Assembly (NCBI GenBank): GCA_963575745.1 | Contig: CAUYUJ010015011.1 | Span: forward strand, 176,289 to 240,288 | DNA from: Prorocentrum cordatum | Taxonomy: Eukaryota > Sar > Dinophyceae > Prorocentrales > Prorocentraceae | Length of the DNA stretch: 64,000 bases | Direction: 5' to 3' | Shown: positions 43,868 to 59,800 of the stretch, one piece after another | Numbering within the stretch: position 1 is the first letter of the stretch | How the letters are laid out: each line of letters starts with the position of its first letter | The notes under the pieces: generated by a model | Seen by the model: only the letters and a program-made list of their open reading frames with translations | What the model was told of the DNA's origin: nothing | The model's database searches: none | Position numbers and translations under genes: made by a program

Positions 43868-44842
43868 ATGCCGAACCGACCAAAGGTCCGTTTCTGCACG
43901 ACGCACCCTAGGCACCAACTCAGTAAACGGGGACATTGTTGGAAGTGCCGCAGTTTACAAGATAGGTTACGTCATGGGGGTCGGCTTGGAGGTGCTGCCG
44001 CCGGGCCGACTAAAGCGAGGTACGGCGCCAACGACGGCAAGTGCAGGGCCCTGCGAAACAACCACCGCTCGTGGAAGATCACCACCATCACATTCCCCAT
44101 CTTCCAGCACCTGCTGAGGAAGCTCCACGAGAGACGAGAACAACGCGCAGCAAAACCATTACTTCGCAGAAACATATTGTCTGCCTGGGTCTTGGCGGCC
44201 GCAGACATTGACAAGGCCATCTGCATAATGAACACCGCGCGCTTCGGCAACCCCGACCGCTTCAAAGACCGGGCGAGCGTGGAAATCCAGGGAGCTCTAC
44301 GGCGAGTCAGGGATCCGAGCACACAGGCGGCAGTATGTATCGGTGTCCGGTATCGCCAAAGCCCGCGGGGCCTCGCAGCGCACCTCGGGACCACCAGCTT
44401 GGATGACATCGGGGCTGCTGTAACCCGCGCCAAGCGAGGCTTCCGGACATACCGCCAGACCGGCCTCTCGGACATGCAGTTGGCCATCGGCCTGTCGGCC
44501 GCCGCTGCTGCGCGCGCCGCCCGCCGCCCGTTCTCCGACTGGGCGGCGTTGGAGAACGAGATAGCGAAGCAGATGCGGAAGTATTGTCGGGGGCGCGGCC
44601 GGGAATACTTCTCGGCTCGGCAGGCGGCCGCTGACTTGACCCGGGTGCCAGGATGGGTGAACGGCCTCGGGCCCGGCTCCCGCCCCGCCACATCGCGCGC
44701 CGGCCCCGGGGCCCAGGCTGGCCATTATTTGGCCGAGGCCGCCGCCGGCAAGAGGACGAAGCACGCCCCGCGCTTCATGAACTACACGGAGCAAACGGAG
44801 AAGTGCGAATACACCCAGAGGTGCGCGGTCATCAGATTCTGA
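43868..44842 (+). CDS. Hypothetical basic protein, 324 residues
   Basis: A single uninterrupted frame from ATG 43868 to TGA 44840. The N-terminus (FCTTHPRHQLSKRGHCWKC) has a Cys/His arrangement that could bind zinc. A long Arg/Ala-rich helical part follows (LLRKLHERREQRAAKPLLRR, AVTRAKRGFRTYRQTGLSDM), then SDWAALENEIAKQMRKYCRG and a basic C-terminus (GKRTKHAPRFMNYTEQTEK). I do not recognise the family. Length, absence of simple repeats and the palindrome directly after its stop favour a real gene. The high Arg content also fits GC-rich chance translation, so an RNA-level check is needed before trusting it. Confidence 0.5.
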   Translation: MPNRPKVRFCTTHPRHQLSKRGHCWKCRSLQDRLRHGGRLGGAAAGPTKARYGANDGKCRALRNNHRSWKITTITFPIFQHLLRKLHERREQRAAKPLLRRNILSAWVLAAADIDKAICIMNTARFGNPDRFKDRASVEIQGALRRVRDPSTQAAVCIGVRYRQSPRGLAAHLGTTSLDDIGAAVTRAKRGFRTYRQTGLSDMQLAIGLSAAAAARAARRPFSDWAALENEIAKQMRKYCRGRGREYFSARQAAADLTRVPGWVNGLGPGSRPATSRAGPGAQAGHYLAEAAAGKRTKHAPRFMNYTEQTEKCEYTQRCAVIRF

Positions 44843-44848
44843 TGACAT

Positions 44849-44880
44849 ATGTATGTTGTCAAACGTTTGATAACATACAT
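44849..44880. terminator. 32-bp palindrome just after the stop codon
   Basis: Seven bases behind the TGA, ATGTATGTTGTCAAAC is followed by its near-exact inverse (GTTTGATAACATACAT, one mispaired position). A partial further copy of TTTGATAACA lies at 44886-44897. The position suggests a 3' processing or stability element, but a transposon footprint is equally possible. Confidence 0.4.
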
Positions 44881-45471
44881 GAGCATTTGATAACAACATG
44901 CTTAACTCGTACACGCATATTAAACTATTTCGGCTGTGCAACTTCATGCAATATCGGCAAAGAAAAATAAGGTAACACGTCGGGCCCGCTCGGATGTCAG
45001 ATGTGGCGCGCGCGCATGATTGAGCGGATGGCGCGGAGGGCAAGGATGTCGGATGTGGCGCGGTCCGCCCGCGCTCCATTTGTCGGCGACGGGGAATGCA
45101 TGCCGTCGTTTCTAAACCATTTCGGCAATTTGGCCGGCGTCAGCTTTTGCTAAAAAATGAGGAGGAGGGACGAGGGAGGAGGGGGGGGGGGAGCGGGGCG
45201 AGGGGGGAGGAGGAGGGGGGGAGGAGGGCAGGAGGGAGAGGGAGGAGGATACTATGAGGATACTATGAGAGAGGAGGAAGAGGAGGAGGAGGAGGAGGAG
45301 GAGGAGGAGGAGGAGGTGGCTATCCCTCCTCATCCCCACCGTTCTCCATGCCTTCCCTTCCCGCCCTTTCCACCATCTCTCCCCCGCACTGTTCTCCATC
45401 CCACAAGCCCGCACGCTCTCCCCCCCCTCCTCCTCGTGGAGGGCCGTTGAGGCCCGAGTGGCCTTCGGGCC
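44881..45471. other. Intergenic; GGA microsatellite
   Basis: Starts AT-rich (44881-44970), then holds two copies of GATGTCxGATGTGGCGCG near 44995 and 45045, and a GGA run at 45155-45325. No gene supported. Confidence 0.5.
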
Positions 45472-49181
<3,710 letters not shown>

Positions 49182-50156
49182 TCGTGCCGTGGGCGCAGCA
49201 GGCGTTCGCGGGAGATCGATGCCACGCAGTGCGGCATCGCGTCTCGCACCTTTCTGTATTTTCTTACCGAGGGCGAGGACGCGCTCTCTGAAAACGAAGA
49301 TGCCTTCTGTCGGCGGGTGTGCGATGCTTCGGCGATGTGATTGTGAATCTTCAAGGGGTACATCGGCGGTGTGGATTCGACGAGGTTTCGACGCGTCGAA
49401 ATCGCGTCGAAATCGATAGCGTTGATCGGGAGCAGTCTGTCCCTCTCACCTCGTCATGCTGGTCCTCATCCTCCTGATTCTCCTCATCCACCTCCTATCC
49501 TCATCCTCATCCTACTCATCCTCCCTTCCCCTGCTCTCATCCTCCTCCTCCCCCTCCTCCTCCTCCTCCTCGTCAGCATCACCCCCCGCCCCTTGCCCAT
49601 GGGGCCCTGCTCCCATGCCCGCCTGCAGCCGGGTGCCAATCACCCAGCACAGATCCAGCGTGGTCGACATTTGCGCCTCGCCGAGAGCAAGTGCCGATGA
49701 GGGCGGTGGGGGATGATAGCGCGGGAAAGGCGGTGAGTGGAGGTTAGGGGGGAGGCGCGGGAGGGCGGTTGGAGGAGTGCAGGGTGGAGGAGGGGGGGAG
49801 GGGAAGTTGTGCTCCAGCATCCCAATGCAGCGTTCAGATTGCGACGACGTCTCAGGCGGCGAGAATTGGAGCGTAGCCCAGTGCTCATATTAAACCTCTT
49901 CCTTCGAAATCAAATGAAACAGCTCACGCTCGCGCTAGCTCGAGGCCCACCCCCCACCCCCCACACCAAAACGCTCCACCTCGCTCCGCAGCCGAGACCA
50001 ATGCCAAGCAAAGTTACTTGGGCTGAGACGCCCGTTAAAGACCCTTGGTTCACGCCTATCGGAGCGGCTCTACTTCGGAGAAGCGCCATGGCTTCGCAGG
50101 CCGCGGGGGCCAGGCCACTTCCCGCACGCTCGAGGACACGCAGCCGTGCGTCACAA
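49182..50156. other. Intergenic; TCGACGCG repeat and pyrimidine stretch
   Basis: Positions 49371-49421 hold a palindromic repeat (TTTCGACGCGTCGAAA followed by TCGCGTCGAAATC) shared with 62394-62435. Positions 49440-49580 are CCTCAT/CTCCTC-rich. A stretch 49590-49700 could be an exon (ITQHRSSVVDICASPRASAD) but has no supporting motif. Confidence 0.45.
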
Positions 50157-51438
50157 TGCCCATCAGCGGCGAGGAATCGGATATGCACACGATCCACGCC
50201 GACTCCGAGGATGCCGTCATGCTGGCTGCCCGTTCTGACGGCGGATACGACTCCGACAACGGGCCCCTGATCCCGAGAGGCTCCGACGACGCGCCCATGA
50301 CCCAGCAGAGCACGGGCGAGGGCGAGGGCGCGGCGCTGACAGGCGCGACGAGTGCTGGCGAGCCGCCAGGTGCGTCGCCTTCAGCTGGGCAGCCGCCAGC
50401 CACGCAGCGTTCGTCGGACATCCCTGCTGGGCAGCCGTCAACGCCGACGCCAGCCGCGCCGCCTTCGCCAGCCGCCTCATCATTGCCACTGGGTGCTGAT
50501 GCCCAGAGCTGCGGGCATTGCGGCGCGGGCGAGGACTGCCGTTCCATAGTGCCGAATTTGCATCCACACACCTCTTCCTCATCCTCATTCTCCTGAGGTC
50601 GCCCCCCATCTACTGCGCATGCCTCACTCTAATTCCCTGCTCCTCCCACTCTCCTTCTTCTCCTCATCCTCCTTCTTATCCGATTGCTCCTCCTAGTCAT
50701 CTCTATTACCCTTCGGCCTGCGCCTCATCTTCTCATTGTTATCCTCATCTTCCTCCTCTTTCTAATCTTCCTTAGTCTCGAACATTCAGCCTCTACTCAG
50801 TGCCATCCTCTGTCTATCTCGCTCTTGACAGGAGCCGCTCGGAGATATCAGCAGGGAGTCGAAGTGGTACTGGTGGCTCAAGTTTCTACACGGCGAGCCG
50901 CCCGAGGACGCCCCAGCGTCGTCGATCGTTGCGCGCTCATCCTGCTCTTTCCCCTCCTCGCCTCAGCCTCGCCCTCCCCATCCTCAGCAAGGACCCGCTG
51001 CCCGATGACGACGCGTTCGACGAGGAGATGACCAAGGCAGTCACGGCGCGCGGGTCCACTGCCGACATGCACAACAAGGTCGCTCATCCGACTTCCTTCC
51101 TTCATCCTCCGCATTTTACCCTTGTCAGCCCTCTCCCTCCTCGCACCGCTCCCCCTCGCGCTGCAAGCTGCCCTCCAAGCCCATCAATATCAGCATTCAT
51201 ATCACTCCTTCCCCCCTTCTCTCTCATCATGTTTCGTTCCCCCATGCCATATCGTTCCTCCTCCTCCTCATCCTCCTCCTCCTCCTCCTCCTCCTCATCA
51301 TCCGCATATTTTGCCTCCTCGCCCTTCCGTCCGCCATCCTTCTCGTCGCCCCCGCCCCCTCCTGCCCCACCCCTCCTCACCAACCTCTCGAGGTTCGCAA
51401 GCTCTTCGAGGGGCGCGGCTGGACATTCCCGCCCCTCG

Positions 51439-51479
<41 letters not shown>

Positions 51480-51938
51480 CCAGCCGCAGGCACGCCATCA
51501 GCAGCATCAGCAATACCAGTCGAGAGCGACGGCGACGACGTGACGCAGCCGAGTGCGAAGAGATTGCGGCGGTGGACCAGGGCTCCAAGATCGGCGGCCG
51601 CGACGCCTCCAGCCGCGGTCGGCGACGGCTGCAGCGGCCAGTCCGGCAGCCAGGCCCGGGCCGACAGCGCCGCTGGCCCCGCGAGCAGCGGCCCCTGCGG
51701 CAACGGGGGGGGGGGGGGGGGGGGGTGAAAACACGCCGCCGAGAGAACGAGGCGCGTGGAGGGGGCGGGAGGTGGGGAGGATGAGGAGGAGGAGCTGGAT
51801 GAGGACAGGAGGTGGAGGAATTCAGGAGGAGGTGGAGCGAGGAGGCGGAGGAACAGCAGGAGGAACTCGAGGATAGGGTGGGGGGGGATCAGCGTGCGAT
51901 CGAGGACGAGGACGTCGCGGGACAGGAAAGAGATAGAT

Positions 51939-52013
<75 letters not shown>

Positions 52014-53996
52014 CAAAAAACGGAGACAGAGAGAGAGAGAGAGAGAAAGAGAGAGAAAGGAAGATAGAGAGATGAGCAGGAAGTGGAGAGTTTGTGATAA
52101 CTCAGCAAGGCAGCACGTGAGCGAGGTGGCGAGGTTGCAGTTGACTGTGGAGCAGGTGGTCGAGAAGATGGGCACGGACCCGCAGCCGCTGGAGATCCAG
52201 AAGCTGATGCGTTGCATGGTGGAGGACGCGAGCGTGAAGCACATGAGGGAGCTGCAGAGGAAGGGCGGCATGATCCCAGATGCGGCTGACGAGAGCGATG
52301 ACGAGGGCGCTGCTGACTCGCAGCCAAAGTCAGACGCCAAGCTGGAGAAGGATTTGCAGGAGAAGTCCTTCTGGGAGAAAATCAAGAACCAGGGGTTCGC
52401 AGTGGGGACTGCGGCGACGAGGGGGAACCCCGTAGGAGGCAGGTGGGCCCGAGCTGTCAGCAAAGTTGACAAGAACGGAGAACCTTGCAGGTTGAAAGTC
52501 GACTACGACGCCTGCAAGGACGACGACGAGCGGGCCGAGTTCCGCAAGAAGTGGGCGCAGGAGAAGTGGGCAGAGTATCAGCACGTCACTGTCAAGAAGG
52601 TCTCCGAGAGGAAGAGGCTTTTGAAGAAGGCCACATACATGCCACTCGGCCGAGTGGCGCACAAGGAAGGAGGGGGACAAGCAGGTTGGGCCCAAGCAGT
52701 GAAGTACTTCAGCAAGTGCGTGCGCATGGGCTACCCGTGGATCAAATGGCACAGCATGACAGAGGTGTACCGCTGCTTGTACGGAGCGGAAAGCATCGAA
52801 GAGGAGTTCGAGCAGGCCTGGGAGACCCACGAGAAGTGGTACGGCAAGATGATTCGGGCATCGACCGCAGAGGGCCAGCCGAGCAGCGCCGCTGGCGACG
52901 AGGACACTCTCCCGTACGAGGCCATCGGGGTGGCCAGCTCCGCAGCAGGGCAGCCAGGCTCCGCAGCAGCAGCAGCAGTGCAGCAGCAGCAGCAGAAGCA
53001 GCAGTGCAGCCCAGCAAATGCAGCAATGATCATGACCGACAAGTCGAGGGAGAACGAGGAGATCTTAGCTGGAGCTGATCAGCGCAAGGCTGAGGAGGCG
53101 GCCGCGCTGCGCCCAGCCGAGCAGGCCGAGGCGAGCGCTGGCGAGGGGGCGCAGGCCAAGCGCAAGGCTGAGGCGCAGCCCAAGCGCAAGGCTGAGGACG
53201 AGGCCAAGCGCAAGGCTGAGGAGGAGGCCAAGCGCAAGGCTGAGGAGGGTACTGCTGGCAGAAAGCGCAGGGGGGGCGGCGCGGGCAGCCGGGCAGCAGG
53301 CAGTGGCGGCGGAGGCGGCGGAGGCGATGCAGCGGCCACTGACCTTGGCGACGGCGCGAAGAGCATCATGAAGGAGGCGCAAATGAACGTGCTGCTGTAC
53401 AGCTCTGTGATATCGACTGGGCAGACGATCCAGAATGCGGTCACCGCTGATCCGTCGTGGAGCTTCGCGAGGGACATCAAGGAAGTCCAGGAGGTACGGA
53501 AGGCCATGGGCATGTTACGACGACGAACGGCAACTAGGAGGAAAAAGGATGAGGAGGAGAAAAAGGAGGGTCACCAAAGCAGAGGAGGGGGATATGATCA
53601 GGAGGACATGTGGGGTGTGTAACGTCGTCAGTAACAACAGCAACAACAACATCATGCAACGACGCAAGCAACATCAGTATGAGGATGATGCAAGCGGTGA
53701 TCATGAACATCGCCAGGTGCCCAAACTGCAACTGCAACAACAGCAACGCCAGAAACCGCAGCAATATCAGCGACAGCAGCGACGGCAGCAACGTAGCGCC
53801 GCTCATCCCCCCTCCGGCTCGCCAGGCGATGGACAACATCACCGTCATCCTGAGCACCACGAACGTGCAGGATCTCCTGTCCGACGATCTCACGAAGGTG
53901 AGGCGATCGAAGGGGGTTGATGACTTCACGAAGTGCGTGGAAGATCTGCGCAAGCTGGTGCCATTCCTCAAGGACCTTCTCTTCTCGAGGGAGTGA
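50157..53996 (+). CDS. Multi-exon dinoflagellate gene of unknown function (gene B)
   Basis: Proposed exons: 50157-about 50540 (MPISGEESDMHTIHADSEDA...), about 50832-50880 (uncertain), 50988-51078 (KDPLPDDDAFDEEMTKAVTA), 51393-about 51724 (VRKLFEGRGWTFPPLAPAAA, poly-Ala from a CAG run, KRLRRWTRAPR), about 52106-53493 and 53826-53996. The junctions 51078/51393 and 53493/53826 are GT-AG and phase 0. The fifth exon holds ERKRLLKKATYMPLGRVAHK, EGGGQAGWAQAVKYF and a coiled-coil KRKAEEEAKRKAEE repeat. The last holds MDNITVILSTTNVQ and KCVEDLRKLVPFLKDLLF. I recall this order, a YxPLGRxxxEEGG segment then a C-terminal helical region, from uncharacterised dinoflagellate proteins. Function unknown; basic patches suggest a nuclear location. 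Confidence 0.6.
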
Positions 53997-54126
53997 TTCA
54001 GATAGTTCAGTGGACTCGAGAGGATGATGACCTTCGTCGCCGCGGCTTGATTGGCTTCAAAATGGTGTGAAGTAACATATCAATCGAGGGAAACGTCGTT
54101 TCTGGTGAAGCGTTGGATTTGGGAAT
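53997..54126. other. Short intergenic gap
   Basis: Lies between the stop of gene B and the left arm of the 1.13-kb inverted repeat. No feature seen. Confidence 0.5.
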
Positions 54127-55253
54127 GAATTCTTGACGCTTAGCGTATCCCCATCAGCCCATCCAGAAACGATCAGCAGGGGAGTCGGTGAATCAGGGGA
54201 GACAGGACGCATGCAGTTGCGCAGCCGTCTTCGGGAAAACAGGGATCACAAAGAGCTTACCGCATTGAAGTTTAATATGGAAATCAGTGCAAGCTACGAT
54301 GGTGTTTCGATGAGGGGTGAGGGGTGGTTCGATGACTCGCAATGGCTGTTGCACTGATTTGTATAGTAAACTCGCGTGAGTTTCGAAACTGTTCAAAACG
54401 ATCTGGGAAATCCACGCGCCCATCAGCTCTAATGGTTTGTCAATGTTCTTGAGACCTCTTGGAGGCTATCTTGAGCTAGTGGCTGTCGGGTGCTATATGG
54501 AGCAATGCTCGGGTATATTGGGTCATCGTGAGGCTGTCTTGAGGCCTCTTGGAGGTATGTCGGAGGCTATCTTGAGCCATGATTGCCTATCTTAGGCCGT
54601 TTTGAAGGCCATCTTGGGCTATCTAGGGCTCCCGTGTAGCCATATCGGGCCAAAAAGGGCGGGGTGTAGGGTCTTTGGGAGAGGCTGGGAGGCACCTTGG
54701 GGCCATCTTGGGCCACATGACTCAACAAGAATACATTCCTTAATTAGAACAGCCCCCTTCGGAGGCTCTCAAACGGCGTCTTGGGGCCGTCTTGGAGCGA
54801 TCTTGGGCGCCTCGTGGGCGATCTTGGAGCCGTCTTGGGCCTTCTTGGGCCCCTCGTGGTGCTCTTTTGGGCCATCATGGTGCCACCTTGGGGCTTCCAA
54901 AACCCATCGGACGTGAAAACGCGAGAATGCCTGGCATATTGATTTCACATCGGCGCTTGAAAGATTTGGCATCTTGGCGGGTGCCGTTGAAAACTCGAAA
55001 AACACTTGGATCTGTCTTGGGGCAGCCGCGATGCATCTTGGATGGGTGTCGGAGGCGATCTTGGGCCATCTTGAGCTATAGCGTGCTATCTTGGAGGCCA
55101 TCTTGCGCTCTCTGATGCCCTCTTGGAGCCATCTTGGGCCAAACATGACCCTCGAACCCCTCGGTCTCCCGCCGCCCATGCCCAAGGAGGGATGGGGGGG
55201 CATGCCAGGGACGTTGGAAACGAAAACCTTCTAGACCACATCCCCCCAGAAAG
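54127..55253 (+). repeat. 1127-bp repeat, left inverted copy
   Basis: Colinear, in reverse complement, with 59282-60408. Landmarks in order are GAATTCTTGACG at the outer edge, CGTATCCCC, AACGAT..GCAGGGGAGTCGGTG, GGTGAGGGGTG, a TCTTGGGGCC-family core (54440-54900), AAACCCATCGGA..GAATGCCTG, GGTGCCGTTGAA, ACCCTCGAACCCCTCGGTC and CTAGACCAC at the inner edge. Both copies are 1127 bp by these edges. No coding frame is conserved between them. Confidence 0.85.
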
Positions 55254-56809
55254 CTGGTTGGACTGGCGGGGTGGAATGGCGGCAAGGAGACGGGGGATTT
55301 GGGGGGGGGAGGGGGTTGTGTTGTTGTGGATGTACAGGGGCGGACTACCTATCCATTTCCCCTTCCCTCCACCGAGAGGATGTCCAGAGGAACACGCGCA
55401 TCCTCCTGGGCTACAAGAAGGTGAAGGAGGATAACGACAAGAGCGAGTAGGTATCATGCTGATTGCTGGCGATATTCGCAAATCACTTTCTGTTTGATGG
55501 ATACCACGTCGTTCGACACCCATGGGACCAAACATGTGGCGATCTGCTTGTTTTCCCTAAGACGTGACGTTTTTTTTTTTTTTTTTTTTTGTTTTAAAAA
55601 AAAATCCAAGATTTTGGTCAAACTTTTCAATTTAGATGCGTCTTCGTCGCGTCGACTGTGCCGTCTAACCTACCGTCTAACCTACCGTCTAACCTACCGT
55701 CTAACCTACCGCCTAACGCCGCCGATCCTTGATAATTAACAATGTAGCCTACCGTCTAACCTACCGTCTAACCTACCGTCTAACCTACCGTCTAACCCCC
55801 CCTTCGACGCGACATCGACGCATCTAAATTGCCGTCTAAATCCAGGATTTGCGAATCTGCGTGATTTTCACAATTTCAACCAGATTTCGTGCGCCAGTGG
55901 TGGCGATGCGAATGTTTGAAGCATCGGAGGCCTTCTGGTGCCCAGTTGCGCGCTCACTGCCCAGTCTCCACCCTCTCGATCCCAGCTCAGCATTTATGCA
56001 TCCCGTGGGGGTAGTGGATATATTGGGAGAGCGGGAGAGAGAGACATACAGAGAGAGATAGAGATAGATAACGGCAGAGACAGACATATACACTGTGTAT
56101 ATGTCTGTGACAGCGGCACAGACAAACGCACAGCCACACAACCAAACAGAAATACAGAAAGACAAAAAGATAGACAGACAGACATGTAGAGGGCATGAGC
56201 AATCGTGTTTTTCAGCCAGTCGTAATTGCACTCGTCTCGCATGTACCCTCCTTCCCTCATTTACAGCCTCCATCACTAGTTTTGCATTCTCCATGTGCCC
56301 TCCGTCGTTCAGGTGTCCAATGTACGCGTCGCTAGTGCATTCCGAGCGTTCCTGCCACCTCCCTACCCATCTCCCACCCCTGTCAACCTGTTCGGAGTCC
56401 CTCAACTCTCTCATCCGGCTCACTCCTTCAGTCTGCTGCTGCACTGGCAGTGCAGCGCGCGCGTGCTCGATCAGTGCAATCGTGGTGGCGCACGGTGCTG
56501 CATACCACTCACCGTAGGGGTCTTACTTGGGGTGCAGAGCTGGTCTCTGCGTGACGAGCAGAACGGTGGACTCGTGCGTCAATCACACTTGGGTAACCGT
56601 ATAGGTGGCGCGCGGAAGGTGGGGTCAATGCACAAGGCGCCTCATATCACAATGACAGCTCCATGGGGACCCTCGAGCGGTGCACCCTCATTCCGCTGCC
56701 ACCACTTGCGACTACCCAACAGTCGACGTGTCACGTTCTCTACCATTGATCGCCAACAGTAATCTCATCAACGCAGCCATCTCCGCTCGAGCTGATTTTC
56801 GTGGGGGTC
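55254..56809. other. Region upstream of the transposase-like gene
   Basis: Contains a run of about 23 T near 55570, the small foldback at 55628-55831, and GA/GACA repeats at 56025-56190. No exon was recognised before the gene start at 56810. Confidence 0.45.
55628..55831. mobile_element. 204-bp MITE-like element with 29-bp inverted ends around a CTAACCTACCGT satellite
   Basis: The left end (55628-55656, CAATTTAGATGCGTC...) and right end (55803-55831) are inverted copies matching at about 26 of 29 positions. The interior is two blocks of the 12-mer CTAACCTACCGT, both in the same orientation, separated by TTGATAATTAAC. The right end contains TTCGACGCGACATCGACGC, which also occurs at 62398, linking it to the dispersed TCGACGCG repeat. 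Confidence 0.65.
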
Positions 56810-59800
56810 ATGCCTCCGAAGAGACGAGTTCGGGGAAAGGTGAGCAAGGCCCAGCCAGGGCCTCGGGGGCCGCGGAGATGGACTGGCGCTGCGAGTGCTA
56901 CACATCGTGAGGGAGGAGCACAGTTGATGAGATTGCTGTTGACGTGGTATGCCTCGTGCAAAATCACTGCGCAGCAGTTCTGCGGTGCGTGCCACTACTG
57001 CGTTGTGGCTGGTGTGAAAGGTGCTGCCTTCGATATGCATGCGTGCGAGCCTGGCAAGTTTTCAGGCCGCTATCAGCGACACCTCGACTCGATCTTACCA
57101 TCCCCTGGCCCGCTCTACGATATTCGGGTACCAGTTAACTTGTTCTACAGCTCGATCCGATCGACGACGAGCATCCCGATGAAGTACGCATGGCAGTGCA
57201 TCGATGAAGAGTACGAAAACAATCACACGATCGCTGAAACATTTGCGAAGGACCCGAGCGAGAGAAATACGTGTATCCTAGATGTCCCAGCCTACAAGGA
57301 ACACCCCCTGGTTGTGACTGCAGAAGCAAATCGTGAGCAACGCCCCCTTCCTATCGGCCTGTATATGGACGGAATTCGATACATCTCCCAGGCAGCCGGT
57401 CGAAGCGACACGGTTACGGGGATATGGTTGGTCAACCTCTTGTCTGGAAGGCGGCACCTTTTATCGTCTTTAAGGCATTCGGATGAATGCGCGTGTGGCT
57501 GCCGTGGCTGGGATTCGATATACCCGTTGTTGCTCGCTTTGACGTGGATGATCCGCGCAATGGTGCGCGGAGAGACTCCGCAGTTTCGGCGCGATGGGTC
57601 TGCTTGGGAGGAGGGGTCAGAGTATGCAGAATGTAAACGGTTTGCCACGAAATCTGTTTTGATCTGGATCAAAGGGGACATGATGGAGCATGCGAAGACC
57701 CTCGGCTTGGCCCCGTACAGTACATACTACTGTCCTTGCCCTTTTTGTGAGTGCGTGTCTTCCGAGATGCATTCGTTTTACGATGACCTCGCTGAGCCAA
57801 ATGGTCCCCAATGGATCCTCAGAGAGCACGAGCAATACGAGCACGTGTGTCAATCATGTGAACATACAGTGCGTATTCGAGACGAAGACGATCGGCGCGC
57901 CCTGGTCAATTGCATTGCTGTTCTTAAGATGGATAAGGGGCGCGGTCGCACAATTGTACGACCCGTTGTCGTCAACGGTGTGGCTCTGCAAGTTGGGGAT
58001 AGATTAGATCCGTCAGAACACTTAATCGACCCTGCTGGATTAGCATCGATTGAACTTCCAGCCACGGTGGTCCTCTGGAGGCCTGGTTATTCTGAAGGGG
58101 GCTTGCCGACCGACTGCGTCACTCACAGGACCCCGTTTTGCTTGTGTTTACGTGCGTGGAGGGGGGGGGAGGTGGCGGGTGGGTGACTTAGATGGTGGAC
58201 AGGCGGGGGGGGGGCGATATAGGTGGGAACGTGTCGTCGTCGTGGGATTGCAGATTCCAATGCAAAAAAACAAAGTTTAGCCCAGGTGTCTATTATTCTG
58301 CTCCGACGTTTTACACGCGTCTCCGCCGCGGACCTTGGCGATCGACAGTTTGCACACGCTGTACTTGGGACCGTGCCTGCGTTTCGTGAGTGCTGGGTTG
58401 TGGCGCTGCATCTTACATAACCCTTGGGGGGATACGGGGGCCATCGAAACTCTCGTGCAGAATGGCTGTCAACACATCAGTAATGAGCTCAGGGCTTGGT
58501 CTGCCGAAAACACGTTTTCCATCAGCTGCAACCTAAGAACCATCACACCAAAAATGCTGGGGGACCGAAAGGGGTACAGCCAAATACAGCCAGACCACGA
58601 CGGGGGGCACATGTCGCTCAAAGCCGCGGAGGCGGGCATGTTGATCAACTTTGTCGTAGAGTTACTTTTGAAGCACGGCGGCATAAACAGGTTTGGGATG
58701 CCCCTAATTGTAGCAGGCCAGTCATTGGCGCGGTGCATGTGCGCGATGCGGGAGATCGATGTCATCCCAACAAATGAGCAGTACATAGATATGAAAGTGG
58801 CGACTCAGATGCACCTTACTTCGTGCAGGTTGTGTGGAATTGCGTTTGTCCCGAAGCATCACGCTTTTTCGCACCTGACAGACAGGACAGTCGGGTCAAA
58901 CCACCCTCCCCCTTTCACGGCAGCACCCCAGCCCGCTGTCCTCGGCGGCCGACGCCGAAGTCGCAGCTCGAAGTTGTCGGAGTCGTCGCCGCTCTGCGCG
59001 GGTCGCGGGGGGCACAGGGCTGTGGCGTCGCTACCATCCTTCCTCATCCTGCGGCTCCTCCTCCCCCTGCCTCGCTTTTTTCATACATTCCCCCATCCGC
59101 GCTCTCAGGAATTCTTGCTCTGCTACAGTCACCTCCTGCCAGCTCTTGAAGCCCCCCCCCTCTCTGCTGAACTAACTCTCCCCCTTCCGCCCCGCCCGCC
59201 CCACTCCCCCCCCACCGATCTCGACTGCGTAGGCGGCGCAGCCGGGACGACAGCGGCAGGGGGCATCGACTCCCACCGGCCCTCTGGGCGGAGGTGGTCT
59301 AGAGCGTTTCAGTTCCCCACCTCCCTGATATACCTCCCCCCCTCCTTGCGTTTGGACGGCGGGGGACCGAGGGGTTCGAGGGTCCTGTTTGGCCCAAGAT
59401 GGCTCCAAGGGGGCCTCAGAGAGCGCACGATGGCCTCCAAGATGGCCCATGATAGCCCAAGATGGCTCAAGATAGCCTCCGACACACATCCAAGAGGCCT
59501 CAAGGCTGCCCCGCGACGGATCCAAGTGCCTTTCGAGCCTTCAACGGCACCCTCCAGTATGCCCCAATCCCTCAAAAGCCTAGGAGCAATCAATGTTTCA
59601 GGCATTCTCGCCTTTTCGCTTCCGATGGGCTTTGGAAGCCTCAAGATGGCACCATGATGGCCCAACGGGGCCCCAAGATGGGCCCAATAATGCCCAAGAC
59701 GGCTCCAAAATCGCCCAAGAGGCGCCCATGAGCGCTCCAAGACTACCCCAAGACGCCGTTGGAGGGGGCGATGATAATCAAGGAACCTCCTCTTTTTGAG

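Noticed and set aside
55565-55610. Poly-T run as the tail of a minus-strand retrocopy
   Set aside because: No gene-like sequence was found to its right that would be the body of such a copy, and no target duplication is visible.
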